The notes: generated by a model from the sequence alone, not told the origin. A stretch of 64,000 bases of DNA from Sphingomonas sp. Leaf34 (GCF_001421805.1 NZ_LMLC01000005.1:1-64000); one strand, 5' to 3'. Shown: positions 40,013 through 50,235, numbered from the stretch's first letter. Numbers and translations: made by a program.

Positions 40013-41320
40013 TTGGACCATGTTGCTTGGTGGCAGAGCTATCTGAACCGTTGGGCGGCGCTACCGTTCCATGACCTGATTGCCGCTGTCGCGATCCTGA
40101 GTACCGCGCTTCTTCTTGGCGTCCTCGCAGCGCGCCTCGCCTGCCGATACCTTCTGCCTGCCTTGGCGCCGAAATATGCCGACGTGATCTCATCGCGGCT
40201 GATGGCGCTCACACGCTCCGGCGTGACAGCCCTGGTTCTGGCGGCGTTCCTCGGCATCCGTGGCCTGGACCCGGGCGCAGATCTTCTTCTCGCCGCCGCG
40301 CTCGCCATCGCCGTTGCCGCGTTCGCGTATGAAATTGCCCGTTCGCTTGGCCTGCAAAGCCGGCCGGCGTCGCTGATCGCGGCAGCGTTGCTGTTCATCG
40401 TGCTCGCAAGTCGCCTGGGTGGCCTGACCCCGTTGGTAGCCGGATTGGACCGCGCCAGCATGGGTATCGGCACCCGCCGCATCTCGCTGCTCGACGTCGT
40501 CAACGCGGTGGGGTTGTCGCTTCTCCTGTTCCTCGCCGCCCGCGCGTTGCTCGGCTTGATCCTGCGCTGGATCGGCCAGGCACGTGTGCTCGATGCGGCG
40601 CAACGGGTGCTGTTCCAGAAGCTCGCGCAGATCGCGGTCGTCACCTTCGCGATTTTCATCGGCATCGACCTGCTCGGCATTGATCTCACCGCGCTTGCCG
40701 TATTCTCGGGAGCGTTCGGGCTGGCGATCGGTTTCGGCCTCCAGAAGACACTCGGCAACCTGATCGCGGGACTGATCCTGCTGCTCGATCGATCGATCAA
40801 GCCCGGCGACGTCATCGCGGTCGGGGATACCTTCGGTTGGGTCAACAAGATCGGTGTCCGCGCGGTTTCGGTGTTGACCCGTGACGGCAAGGAGCATCTG
40901 ATCCCGAACGAACGGCTGATGACCGACGAAGTCGAGAACTGGTCCTTCTCGAGCCGGGACGTCAGGGTTCATGTCGGGTTTCGGGTTTCGTTCGATTGCG
41001 ATCTGCGGCTGGCGCAAAGGCTTGCGGTCGAGGCCGCGAGCGTCTCGCCACGCGTGCTCACCGACCCTGCGCCTGTCTGCTGGATCAAGGCGTTCGGCGA
41101 CAACGGGGTCGAATTTGACCTGCGGATCTGGATCGACAGTCCCGAAGCGGGAGTCGGGAACGTCACGAGCGACGTGTTCTTTCGCATATGGGACCTGTTC
41201 AAGGAACACGGCGTCACGATGCCGGTGCCGCAGCGCGATCTGCGCTTCCACCCCATATCAGAGACTCAGTCAGCGCCCATGACTGAGCCTCACCAAGACG
41301 GCCCGACGGTGAACCGGTAG
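40013..41320 (+). CDS. MscS-family mechanosensitive channel
   Basis: A 435-residue channel. Five or six membrane segments precede the pore helix and MscS beta domain: AFGLAIGFGLQKTLGNLIAG is the glycine/alanine-packed pore helix, and RSIKPGDVIAVGDTFGWV begins the beta domain. A mixed alpha/beta C-terminal vestibule follows. It should open under membrane tension and release solutes. The start is TTG at 40013 with GGAGAAA 7 nt upstream; no in-frame ATG fits. It diverges from the Mrp operon across 184 nt. Confidence 0.92.
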   Translation: MDHVAWWQSYLNRWAALPFHDLIAAVAILSTALLLGVLAARLACRYLLPALAPKYADVISSRLMALTRSGVTALVLAAFLGIRGLDPGADLLLAAALAIAVAAFAYEIARSLGLQSRPASLIAAALLFIVLASRLGGLTPLVAGLDRASMGIGTRRISLLDVVNAVGLSLLLFLAARALLGLILRWIGQARVLDAAQRVLFQKLAQIAVVTFAIFIGIDLLGIDLTALAVFSGAFGLAIGFGLQKTLGNLIAGLILLLDRSIKPGDVIAVGDTFGWVNKIGVRAVSVLTRDGKEHLIPNERLMTDEVENWSFSSRDVRVHVGFRVSFDCDLRLAQRLAVEAASVSPRVLTDPAPVCWIKAFGDNGVEFDLRIWIDSPEAGVGNVTSDVFFRIWDLFKEHGVTMPVPQRDLRFHPISETQSAPMTEPHQDGPTVNR

Positions 41321-41510
41321 GCCCCACAGGCTGCCAAACGCGCGTCGCCCCATAGTCTCGAGTGTCACCGGCTTGGCATCGACGGGTGGGTGCAGGACGA
41401 TGACGACGGGGCGAGACAGTTGCCTGCAAATGCCGATGCTATCGATATTGGTCCCTGACATATCCCAGTTATGAGAACGTCACCTTGCCATCAGCACGTG
41501 GGGCTTCGAC

Positions 41511-43436
41511 TCATGGTCGTTCGAAAATAAGGGCAGCACCACCGTTTGCGGACATGCGGACGCCCAGTGTGCCGGTAGCGCCGACCTCGCCTGTCCGTCG
41601 ATCGAGCGCGGTGGGCGTGGTGCCGTCAAGCCAGGCGCGGACCGTCCACCGTCCGTCCTTCAGGAAGGCGAGTGGCAGGGAAACGGCCCTCGTCCTGCCG
41701 TCGGTTATCGCGCCCACGTACCAACGGTTGCCTTTGCGGCGAGCGACGGCGATCCATTCGCCCATCGCACCCGCAATGCCGCGGGTTTCGTCCCATGTGG
41801 TCGGCACGTCGCGGAGGAAGGTGACGCCTGGCGCCCAACGCCCGTCTGATGTCCGATACGCAACCGGCGCGTCGGCAAGGCTCGTCAGGGGACTGGGATA
41901 GAGCACGAACAGCGCGAGTTGATGCGCCCGCGTCGTCATCACCTCGGGAGCAGGCGCCTGCGGCGAGAACGCGGCCGGCGTGACGTTGCGGAACCCGCCC
42001 GGCGTATAATCCATCGGCCCGATCGTCGCACGCGTATAGGCCGCCCTGACATCATAGCCCGCGGTGACCTTGCGGCTCCAACGGTTATACTCGTTGCCCA
42101 TCGCCCCTTCCTGGGTGAGGAAATTGGGGTACGTCGTTTCCAGCCCACGCGGCACGAACGCGGCGTGCATGTTGATCAGCATGCGGCGCTGGGCTGCCGT
42201 GGCGAGCAGACGGTGATAAAAACCGACGACGGCCTGATCCTGGCGATAGATGAAGTCGACCTTCATCCCCGCCACGCCCCAGCCCTGCCAGCGCGCCAGG
42301 ACGGTATCCATGCGTCCGTCGAGCGATTTCCAGTCGGTCCACAACCAGATCCTGACACCGCGGCGCCGGGCATATTCGACCAGTTCAGGCACGTCGATGC
42401 CCTTGGCCGGGGTCAGCACATCGGCAGGACGGCCCCTCCCCGATGGCGTGGATGCCCAGCCCTGATCGATGACATAGTAGCGGAGCCCCATGCGCCCGGC
42501 AAAGTCGATGTAGCGCCGGTACGTCGCCATATTATGACCGGCATTGGGCACATCCGGTGCGAGCAGGCCCGACCACCAACCCCACGCGGCCTTGCCAGGC
42601 TGTATCCACGTCGTATCGGCAAGCCGCGATTTTGCAGCGAGCCGCTGAACCATTTGATTTTCAACCAGCCGTTCCGGGCGGTCGGCGATCATCACGATGC
42701 GCCACGGCGTCTTGATCGGCTGCCGGACCGGCAATATGGCGGCCAGACGGTCGTCATCGGGGCGCGGCGTCAGTCGGATCGAGACGCCGTCACCAGATGC
42801 CGTACCCGTCAGATACGCAGCGGCGTAATTTTCGATGTTGCTCTCGGTAAGCGCATAGGTTTCGCCCGCCTGACCGGTCGCACAGGTAAGGGGGAGATCG
42901 TAGAGATCGTCGTGCGTCAGCGCGCGCAGGCGAACGGGCCGGTAGTCGCCTTCGTGACTGTTGAAGAACTCCGCATGGCGAACGCCCAGACAGGCGTCGT
43001 TGCGCGCCGTGACAAAGCGGGTCGACTCTCCGGTGACACGCCATTTGCCCGGCCCCGCCATCGCCGGGACGATAAGCCGGAATGCTGCACCGTCATCGCA
43101 GGCGCTAGTCTCGAGGACGACCATCCGACCACCCTGAACCTTCTCGCGGGCGCTCAGCCGCTCGCCTGAGCAGCCGAACGCCGGGACGAAGGCCTGGCGG
43201 CCTGTTTCCACCAGAGACCTGAAGGGACGGTCTGCCAGGAGGATCCCTACCGGTGACGGAGAGATCAGCGTTTTGTCGTGATGCTGGATCGAAACCTGGA
43301 ACGCGCCGGCAGACGAGATTCCGGCGTCGATACCGATGGTTCCGTCCGGTGACAGGCTTACTGTCGACACTGCGGGTTTCGAGCAACTGTCGAGTATCAC
43401 GGCAAGCGCCAAACCAAACGCACCTTTCAGAAACAT
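41511..43436 (-). CDS. GH97 glycoside hydrolase (alpha-glucosidase/galactosidase type)
   Basis: A 641-residue GH97 protein. It opens with a signal peptide ending near LDSCSK, which may be a weak lipobox. The N-terminal beta-sandwich (about 25-260) is followed by the catalytic barrel (WWSGLLAP, YYVIDQGWAS, GVAGMKVDFIYR, TQEGAMGNEYNRW) and a C-terminal sheet. The aspartate in KVDF sits where retaining GH97 enzymes keep their nucleophile; whether it is an alpha-galactosidase or alpha-glucosidase is open. No sugar transporter, regulator or TonB receptor is adjacent. Confidence 0.88.
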   Translation of the reverse strand: MFLKGAFGLALAVILDSCSKPAVSTVSLSPDGTIGIDAGISSAGAFQVSIQHHDKTLISPSPVGILLADRPFRSLVETGRQAFVPAFGCSGERLSAREKVQGGRMVVLETSACDDGAAFRLIVPAMAGPGKWRVTGESTRFVTARNDACLGVRHAEFFNSHEGDYRPVRLRALTHDDLYDLPLTCATGQAGETYALTESNIENYAAAYLTGTASGDGVSIRLTPRPDDDRLAAILPVRQPIKTPWRIVMIADRPERLVENQMVQRLAAKSRLADTTWIQPGKAAWGWWSGLLAPDVPNAGHNMATYRRYIDFAGRMGLRYYVIDQGWASTPSGRGRPADVLTPAKGIDVPELVEYARRRGVRIWLWTDWKSLDGRMDTVLARWQGWGVAGMKVDFIYRQDQAVVGFYHRLLATAAQRRMLINMHAAFVPRGLETTYPNFLTQEGAMGNEYNRWSRKVTAGYDVRAAYTRATIGPMDYTPGGFRNVTPAAFSPQAPAPEVMTTRAHQLALFVLYPSPLTSLADAPVAYRTSDGRWAPGVTFLRDVPTTWDETRGIAGAMGEWIAVARRKGNRWYVGAITDGRTRAVSLPLAFLKDGRWTVRAWLDGTTPTALDRRTGEVGATGTLGVRMSANGGAALIFERP

Positions 43437-43516
43437 GGGGTGCGTACTCCTAGGCGACGTCGACCCCGGCTCCATGTCCGATCGTAGCCGATCCCGCCAG
43501 CCTTCCGCCGGTTGGC

Positions 43517-44608
43517 TTACAGTTCGAATCCAACAGTCCGGGGTCCGTCGAACGCCTCGATGGTCGGACGGTGACCCGCTCTGGTTCCCTCGGAGGCTTC
43601 CGCCAAGCGGTGGAGCGCGGTGCGGGCGGCTTGCCGTATGCGCCAGTCGCACGGTGATCCATGCCGCCGCAGCACCACCCGCACGCGCGACGGGGTTATC
43701 TTTGCCTCGTCCGCGACCGCGGCGCTCAGCTGGCTCGACACCGCACCGATCAGGACGAAGATACCTAGCGCCGGCGCGATCAAATCCATGATGTCGAGAA
43801 TACCGGCAACGCCTTCCGTCGTTGCAGCCCGCGACAGGAACGGCGTCAGCAGCGCGATGAAGGCGAGGTAGATGCCCGAGGCGATCCACTGTGCGTGACG
43901 CATCGTCCGGATCCGCATCTCAGCGGGGTAGTCATGCCCGAGATAGCGCGACGTCTCGAACCCCTGCACGGTGATGATCAGGCCGAGCAACATCGGAATG
44001 CTCGCCCAGGACAGCCGCACCGGCGGCAACGGGTCGGTGATGCCATTCGTCAGCCAGGCGATTCCGAGCGCGACCAGCAGGCCCGAGATGATCCCGATCT
44101 TGATCGACACCGTCCCGTGCGCCAGATGCTCGACCCTGCGCAGACTCCCGCCGAGCGCGAGCACGGTCATGAGGACGATGATGTTGGCGGCAACTGGCTG
44201 CTACGCCGGGTCGATCGACACCGGCTTCAGCGAGAATTCGGCGAGAAGCTTCAGGTAATAGGCGACCGACACCGCATAGGCGAGCGCGAGCACGCCTTGG
44301 GTGATCCGCGCGATCCAGGCGATGGGATCGTTGAACGGCGCGTTCGCAAGGTGATTTTCGACGTGAACGATGTTGAACCGGATGACCCAGCCTGCGGCGT
44401 AGGCAATCGCAAGCAGCGTCGCCATCGCAAGGATCGCGGCGCTGCCGAATTCGCGCGCGAGCAACGGGCCGCAGATCAGGAACCCGGAGCCGATGATCGA
44501 CGCGAGCGGGGTTACGGTCGCGCGCCATCCGTCGCTCCGTGCGAACGTGCCGAAGGTCAGCGCCAGCGTGACGATCAGGGCGACGACCAGTGCAATGGCG
44601 ACGATCAT
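43517..44608 (-). pseudogene. Polytopic membrane permease interrupted by in-frame TAG
   Basis: ATG at 44608 overlaps the DUF2254 stop (ATGA) and starts a hydrophobic frame (MIVAIALVVALIVTLALTFG) that ends at TAG 44203-44201. The same frame continues (QPVAANIIVLMTVLALGG) for about 227 codons with more membrane segments, so one base change split it. The last about 60 residues, from about 43700 on, turn polar and probably follow a frameshift. I do not recognise the family with certainty; the pattern resembles an APC-superfamily transporter. It was the last gene of the DUF389-DUF2254 operon. Confidence 0.65.
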
Positions 44609-46008
44609 GCAGTACCTCCCAGCCAAGCCTGGCTGTCGCGAAGCCGGCGTTTGTAATCGGGTTGGGCGAGTGCGCGCAGCAACTCGTCCGCGCGGTCGAG
44701 AACGGCATCGCGGTTCGAGCCCTTCAGCGCGCCATCGGCGAGGTCGCGGAACTGGCTGGCCTGCTTGGCGAGGATCGCAACCCGCGATGCGGCGCCACAG
44801 CTCAGCGCGACGTCCCCCAGCGCGGCGAGGAAACGCTTGCCCGCGATCATGTCGGCGGACGCATATTGCGCCAGCGCGCCGAACCCCCGGTCGATGAACC
44901 CGGCAAAGGTCAGCGGATGCGCGATGACCCGCAGCTCCCCGTCGTCATCGGCGCGCAGCCGCGACGGCAGGTCGCGCCGTGCGAGATCGGACAGCGCCGC
45001 CCCCAGCCAGTCGAGACAGGAGTTGGCAGTAAACGGGTCGTTGACGCCCGGCGACAGCGCGCGCGCCGCGATCTCGACCAGTTCGTCGATCAGGAAGCGC
45101 AGGTCCTGCATGCCTGTTCGCCGCGATCCGATCGCAAAGGCGGCGCGTAGAGCGGTCTGTGCTTCATCCTCGAGCGCGTCGCCGGGCCACGCCTCGACCA
45201 GAATGCTGCCGCGATGCACGAAGTCGCCGGACTGATATTGCAGCCGCAAGACCAGCTTGCTTTCACGCGCGGCGCAGATCAGCGCGTCCTCGTCGATCAG
45301 CTGGATATAGCCGGTATGCTTGGCACGGATACCAGCCCGGCGCTCGATCGCAGTGGTGCTGGCGTCGGGGCGGAACGCGTCGGGGATACGGTCGTCGTCG
45401 CGCTGGTCTAGCGCCTTGCCGACGAACACGGGAAATCGCTCGTCGATTTCCTTTAACAGACTATCGCCGATACGTTCGATCACGCTGTTGATGTGGATAC
45501 GGCTGGGAACGTGGTGGATGAAGTAGATCAGCACCGCGATCGAGCACAATACGAGGAGCACGCCGACCAGCACCGCCAGCTGCGGCACGAACGCCGCCTC
45601 CCCCGCGGCCTCACCCGGTGACCGGATCGTCCGCACCACGACCAGTGAATAGAGAAAGGTCGCGATGAAGGTGCCGAGCGTCACCTGGTTGCCCCGGTCC
45701 GACATGAAGTTGCTCAACAGCCGCGGGCCATATTGTCCCGATGCGTAGACGACGGCGGCGATCGTTACCGAGAAGGTCGTGCCGGCGACCCCGATCATCG
45801 ACCCGCCGATCGACGACAACAGGCTGCGCGCGCCGTCGGGGCGTGCGGCATAGAGCCACGGCAGCCGGTCCATCCACTGCGTCGCATGATGACTGTCCAG
45901 CCACACCATACCGGCCGCGAGCAGCAGGGCGCCGACTGCCATCACCGTGGGGACGAACCAGTAGCTCTCGCGCAACTGGTGGGCGAGACGGAGCAATCGT
46001 GCCCTCAT
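44605..46008 (-). CDS. DUF2254 membrane protein
   Basis: A 467-residue DUF2254 protein of unknown function. Four membrane segments lie in residues 15-190 (FVPTVMAVGALLLAAGMVWL is the first), with the conserved GVAGTTFSVTIAAVVYASGQ. The C-terminal cytoplasmic half holds the signature EIAARALSPGVNDPFTA. Start and stop overlap their neighbours by four bases each, in an operon with DUF389 and a permease remnant, which suggests a transport or membrane-stress role. No binding motif gives the substrate. Confidence 0.88.
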   Translation of the reverse strand: MRARLLRLAHQLRESYWFVPTVMAVGALLLAAGMVWLDSHHATQWMDRLPWLYAARPDGARSLLSSIGGSMIGVAGTTFSVTIAAVVYASGQYGPRLLSNFMSDRGNQVTLGTFIATFLYSLVVVRTIRSPGEAAGEAAFVPQLAVLVGVLLVLCSIAVLIYFIHHVPSRIHINSVIERIGDSLLKEIDERFPVFVGKALDQRDDDRIPDAFRPDASTTAIERRAGIRAKHTGYIQLIDEDALICAARESKLVLRLQYQSGDFVHRGSILVEAWPGDALEDEAQTALRAAFAIGSRRTGMQDLRFLIDELVEIAARALSPGVNDPFTANSCLDWLGAALSDLARRDLPSRLRADDDGELRVIAHPLTFAGFIDRGFGALAQYASADMIAGKRFLAALGDVALSCGAASRVAILAKQASQFRDLADGALKGSNRDAVLDRADELLRALAQPDYKRRLRDSQAWLGGTA

Positions 46009-46214
46009 CGGGTCGTTTCCTTGGCTGTCAGACGTTCGAGGACGCGCTTGATGGTGCCGCCCTGGCCGATAACGCAGAAGAGGACGACGCTATACGTCGC
46101 CGCGAGAATGACCGACCGTGCCGGACCATCGGGAAGACCCAGCGCGAGGGCCGCAGCGAGTACGATCCGGATCGCGGCGGCAGCGAACGGCGTGAGCGCG
46201 AGACCGCCGATCAT
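46005..46214 (-). CDS. Short membrane ORF, C-terminal remnant of a CPA1 antiporter
   Basis: A 69-residue frame whose LALGLPDGPARSVILAATY and VVLFCVIGQGGTIKRVL match the last two spans of CPA1 Na+/H+ antiporters (NhaP/NhaK type). The other ten or so spans are absent. It is nevertheless neatly coupled: ATGA overlaps with the DUF389 gene upstream and the DUF2254 gene downstream. It may be a leftover kept to preserve coupling, or it may now be a small membrane partner. Confidence 0.6.
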   Translation of the reverse strand: MIGGLALTPFAAAAIRIVLAAALALGLPDGPARSVILAATYSVVLFCVIGQGGTIKRVLERLTAKETTR

Positions 46215-47773
46215 TGCGCAGGCGCCGTCACGCCGGTGACGAGCGCGAAACGCTGGCCGGCAGGCGGGGCTGGAACGGGGGTGAGGCCCTGCGTGCGCAT
46301 CAGCGTCGCGATCGCAAGCGCCCTGCGCTGGGGAAGGCTCGGTGCCGCCGGCGCCTGCCCCTCCGGAAGGCCCGGCACGCCAAGCGCCGGCATGTTCCAG
46401 CGCCGTGCCGCCCAGATCGACGTCGCGACGCCGGCGCGGGCCGCATCGTCCAGCGCGTCCACATTGTCGGCAAACGCGATCTCGGGCAGCGGCCCCTGCG
46501 GCGGTACGATCACGACCGACCAGCCTTCGGTCTCTGCCGCCGCGCGTGCCTCGAGCGTACGATAGGTCGCAACAGTCGCTCCGGGTAACGCCGCGGCCGA
46601 CGCGGTAGCGCGGCGATGGTCACGATCGATCGTGACCTCGTCGGACGCGATACCCGTCACCAGGGCAATCATCTTGGCTAGAGACCTTATGCGCTGCGCT
46701 TCGGGACTGGGGGTATCGCCCGCCTGACGAAGCTCTTCGCGTTGTGCCTCCAATGCTCCTGCCCCCGGCTCGAGCAGGATCTGATCGAGATCGAGCCGGA
46801 CGGGGCGGCCAAGCGTCTCGATCAGCGCCGCCTGGATCATCGGCGTCTTCTGCATCTTACCACGCGGGGTAATCACCACGGCCCGTACGACCAGCGGCTG
46901 GGCGGCAAAATCGAGATCGAGCTGCGTGACGCGGGCTTCGTCGCCGAACTTGGCCGTCAGCAGGGAGCGCGCCTGCGAGACCGCCACCGCCTCACGTCCG
47001 ATCGTGTTCAGCGATATGCCAAGCGGAACTGCCATCGCGACGAAGACGAAGAGCAAGACGATCGTCTGCATCCAGCTTTGCCGCCGGGACAGGTGATGGC
47101 CGAACCCATAGAAGCGCGCCATCGCGGTCGCCGACAACGCGATGGTGATAAAATTGGTGACGAACAGCGCGAACGCCCCTGCCCCCACGGGCATATTGCG
47201 CGTTGCGATGCCGTAGCCGACGACCGCGAGTGGCGGCATCAGCGCGGTGGCGATCGCGACACCGACGATCGTCTCGCCGCGACCGCGGATGATCGCAAAA
47301 CTTCCGGCAAGCGCTGCAAAAAGCGCAACCGCAAGATCGAACAAATTGGGTCTGGTCCGCGCGACGATCTCCGCGGTAGGCGCCTGAAGCGGCGAGATGG
47401 TGACGATCAGCGCGGTGAACGCAATCGCTGCGACAGCGCCCAGCGCCAAGGCCTTCAAAGACCGACGCAGCTCGCCGAAATCGAAGAGCGCGAGGCTGAA
47501 ACCGAAGCCGAGAATAGGGCTCATTAACGGCGAGATCAGCATCGCGCCGATGACTACGGCTGGCGAAGACAGCAGCAGACCGAGCACGGCGATACCCGCC
47601 GACATCATCGTCATGAACGCGTAGCGCGGCGACCATCCGCTATCTTCGACGATCCGCGCGATTACCGTTTCATGATCGACCCGGCCCACAACCGATCGTC
47701 GCCACCAGCGATACAGCGCGAGGCGCGCCAATCGGTTGGTCAGGTCGGATCGTGCAGCGGCCAAATCATTCAT
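46211..47773 (-). CDS. DUF389 membrane protein
   Basis: A 520-residue protein with the DUF389 domain (TIGR00341-like) at about residues 45-260, about seven membrane segments: GLLLSSPAVVIGAMLISPLM and VGVAIATALMPPLAVVGYG are its hallmarks. The C-terminal about 260 residues are soluble and include an OmpA-like or BON-like alpha/beta stretch of uncertain type. Function is unknown in the family. ATG at 47773. First gene of the coupled membrane operon running to 43.5 kb. Confidence 0.88.
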   Translation of the reverse strand: MNDLAAARSDLTNRLARLALYRWWRRSVVGRVDHETVIARIVEDSGWSPRYAFMTMMSAGIAVLGLLLSSPAVVIGAMLISPLMSPILGFGFSLALFDFGELRRSLKALALGAVAAIAFTALIVTISPLQAPTAEIVARTRPNLFDLAVALFAALAGSFAIIRGRGETIVGVAIATALMPPLAVVGYGIATRNMPVGAGAFALFVTNFITIALSATAMARFYGFGHHLSRRQSWMQTIVLLFVFVAMAVPLGISLNTIGREAVAVSQARSLLTAKFGDEARVTQLDLDFAAQPLVVRAVVITPRGKMQKTPMIQAALIETLGRPVRLDLDQILLEPGAGALEAQREELRQAGDTPSPEAQRIRSLAKMIALVTGIASDEVTIDRDHRRATASAAALPGATVATYRTLEARAAAETEGWSVVIVPPQGPLPEIAFADNVDALDDAARAGVATSIWAARRWNMPALGVPGLPEGQAPAAPSLPQRRALAIATLMRTQGLTPVPAPPAGQRFALVTGVTAPAQ

Positions 47774-47910
47774 TCGTTGGGCTTATGCCCCGCGGGTGGC
47801 GCTCCGTCACCTTCCGACGGCTCTTTCCGGCGCGGACCCGGCGGGGTCGCCCCAGCGGGCCATCCCTCGCGCTGTGACGATCGAGATGATGCCGATCTGC
47901 TATCTCGTTG

Positions 47911-48555
47911 TCAGGCCGTGCCGGGAGGAGCTTTGGCCCCCAGCACGAGCATCGTCAGCACGCCGGCCAGCATGGCGGCTAGCCCGACCCCGGTGATCTC
48001 GAAGATGCCGAAAGCAGCCTGCCCGTTAGCGCGCGCCACGCCATCGACGAGCAGGTTGGTCGAGGTACCGATCAGCGTCATCGTGCCGCCCAGGATGGAC
48101 AGGTAGGACAGTGGAATGAGCAGCCGTGTCGCCGGGATACCGACTGTTTTCGCGAGGCGCCGCACATGCGGGATCAGCACGACCACGACCGGGGTATTGT
48201 TGATGAAGGCCGGCGCGGTCGCAGCCCCTGCCAGCATTTCAGCAACGGTCCGTCTCGGCGCTTTTGCAGCTCGGCGAACGATAACGCTGGCTAGCGCCTC
48301 GATCGTGCCGGTGCGAACAAGTGCGCCCGAGAGAACGAAGAACGCCGCGATCGTGATAGGGGCGGAATTGGCAAAGGCCGCAGTGACGAGCTTGGGGGTG
48401 AGCCAACCCAGCGCGATCATCACGCCCGCACCGAACACCGCGATCGTCACCGGCGGAAACCGCCCGGTCGCAAACGCGATCAAGAGCGCGGCCACGAAGG
48501 CGAGGCCCAGCATCGGCTGATGCGCATCGACTATCGCCACCAGATTATCGACCAC
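47911..48555 (-). pseudogene. Truncated SLC13-type permease, N-terminal part
   Basis: A 214-residue frame from GTG 48555. AFINNTPVVVVLIPHVR and LSYLSILGGTMTLIGTSTN are the first-half signature of SLC13/DASS (divalent anion:Na+ symporter) permeases. Full-length relatives have 420-600 residues; this one ends after about five spans in GAKAPPGTA, and the second half does not follow in any frame. It diverges from the potassium channel gene. Probably a non-functional remnant. Confidence 0.75.
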
Positions 48556-48641
48556 GTCACTCGCCTGCGCACCTGTTTTGCCGTTGCTGGCAGGAAGACA
48601 GATGGCTGTCCAACGCTTCGATACGCGCTAAACCTGCATTC

Positions 48642-49673
48642 ATGCCGCCCCGAAACCGGAAATCTACAGAGCTTCTACCGATGTTGCGTCAACGCAGCCG
48701 GGCACCCGTGTGGCTCGCGCTGTCATGGCGCATCCTGCTCGCGCTCGCGCTGATCGGGGTGGCGCTGGCGGTCCACTGGTTCGACCGGGAAGGCCTGCGC
48801 GACAACAGCGACGGCCATGTGAGCCTGATCGACGTCGTCTATTTCACGATGATCACGGTCACCACGGTCGGCTATGGCGACATCGTGCCCGTCACCGACC
48901 GGGCGCGACTGTTCGATACGTTCGTGGTGACGCCGGTCCGTCTGTTCGTGTGGCTGATCTTTCTCGGCACCGCGTATAACTTCGTTTTCAAGCAGGTTTG
49001 GGAGAAGTGGCGCATGCGCGTCCTGCAACGCGACCTTCACGGTCACGTCATCGTCGCCGGTCACGGCACCAGCGGCATGGAAGCGGTAGCCGAACTCATA
49101 CGGCGGGATCGCAAGCCCGGTGAGATCGTCGTGATCGACCCACGCGCCGATGCACTCGACAAAGCCGAGGCTGATGGCGTCGTCGTGCTGGCCGGTGACG
49201 CCACGCGCAACGCGACTCTGGAGGCGGTAAAGATCGCCCGCGCGAGCGCGCTGATCGTCGCCGCGGGGCGTGACGATACGTCGATCCTGATCGTGCTGAC
49301 CGCACGGCGTCTTGCCGCCGACCTGCCGATCAGCGTCGTCATCCGGTCGGAGGATAATGAGGCGCTCGCGACTCAGGCGGGTGCCAATACCGTCATCAAC
49401 CCGGCCAGCTTCGCAGGATTGCTGCTCGCCGGCTCGACCAGCGGTCCGCATCTGGCCGACTATATGATGGACCTGGCCGGGCTCCACGGCGCGGTGTCGC
49501 TGCACGAACGCGCGGTCGCACCGCACGAGATCGGCCAGCCGCTATCAAAGATTGCTACCGGCCTCGGCCTGCGTATCTATCGCGGCGAACAGCGCTACGG
49601 TTTCTGGCAGCCGCAAGTCGCCGTGCTGGAAGCCGGCGACCGGATCATCGAGGTGGTGCCAACAGGGCGTTAA
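48642..49673 (+). CDS. Two-span potassium channel with RCK domain
   Basis: A 343-residue K+ channel. Two membrane segments flank the selectivity filter TVTTVGYGDIVP (about residues 74-85), and the RCK/TrkA-N domain begins HVIVAGHGTSGMEAV near residue 134, with a TrkA-C-like end. The layout matches MthK/YugO-type ligand-gated channels; the ligand cannot be read. ATG at 48642 is used; MLRQRSR 13 codons later is possible. Its stop overlaps the end of the NhaA pseudogene on the other strand. Confidence 0.92.
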   Translation: MPPRNRKSTELLPMLRQRSRAPVWLALSWRILLALALIGVALAVHWFDREGLRDNSDGHVSLIDVVYFTMITVTTVGYGDIVPVTDRARLFDTFVVTPVRLFVWLIFLGTAYNFVFKQVWEKWRMRVLQRDLHGHVIVAGHGTSGMEAVAELIRRDRKPGEIVVIDPRADALDKAEADGVVVLAGDATRNATLEAVKIARASALIVAAGRDDTSILIVLTARRLAADLPISVVIRSEDNEALATQAGANTVINPASFAGLLLAGSTSGPHLADYMMDLAGLHGAVSLHERAVAPHEIGQPLSKIATGLGLRIYRGEQRYGFWQPQVAVLEAGDRIIEVVPTGR

Positions 49674-50235
49674 GGTTTGCTGGCGGCGATCCGCCGGGCG
49701 GTATAGCCGGCCAGCGCCTACAGGATCGAGCCCGCGAGCGCGCCGATCTTCACCTCGTCAACCAACATGGGATAGGCAAAAGCGAGGCCGCCTTTGAAAA
49801 GGCTCATCGTAAAGCCGATCCCGCACGACGGCGCGGCGTCATAGGGCTGCCCCCATGATGCCCAGCGCGGACGGGATGCCCGGCCTGGCTTTATGGCACC
49901 CAGGACCGCGCCGCGCACACCAACCTGTCTGCCGATGAACAACCCGGCCGCGACGCCGGCCGGCAACGGCATCATCAGCCTGCCCGCGCCCACGCCACCA
50001 ATTGCGACTCCGGCATTCGCAGCACGATCACGAACGCGAACTAGGGTTGCAAGCCATGCTTGAGCGGATGCAGCGGCGAATTCTTCGCATCGGGCGCGCC
50101 GTGTGGCTTGCGGATCGGGTCCAGGCGGGCGGCCAGCTCGCCGGCGACCGTCGCGTCGATACCGGACATCCATACCGCGATCCACAAAAGCAGCGTTAGC
50201 ACGAGGTATGGCCAAAAGCCGTGCGACGCCAAGGC
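49670..50235 (-). pseudogene. NhaA Na+/H+ antiporter pseudogene
   Basis: On the minus strand one frame (50232-50041) reads FWPYLVLTLLLWIAVWMSG and SPLHPLKHGLQP, the middle of NhaA. A second frame then gives ANAGVAIGGVG, AGLFIGRQVGVRGA, and CGIGFTMSLFKGGLAFA with DEVKIGALAGS, the NhaA C-terminus. It then meets TAG and continues ALAGYTARRIAASKP to TAA at 49672-49670. So there is at least one frameshift, one nonsense change and loss of the whole N-terminal half. Clearly dead. Confidence 0.88.
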
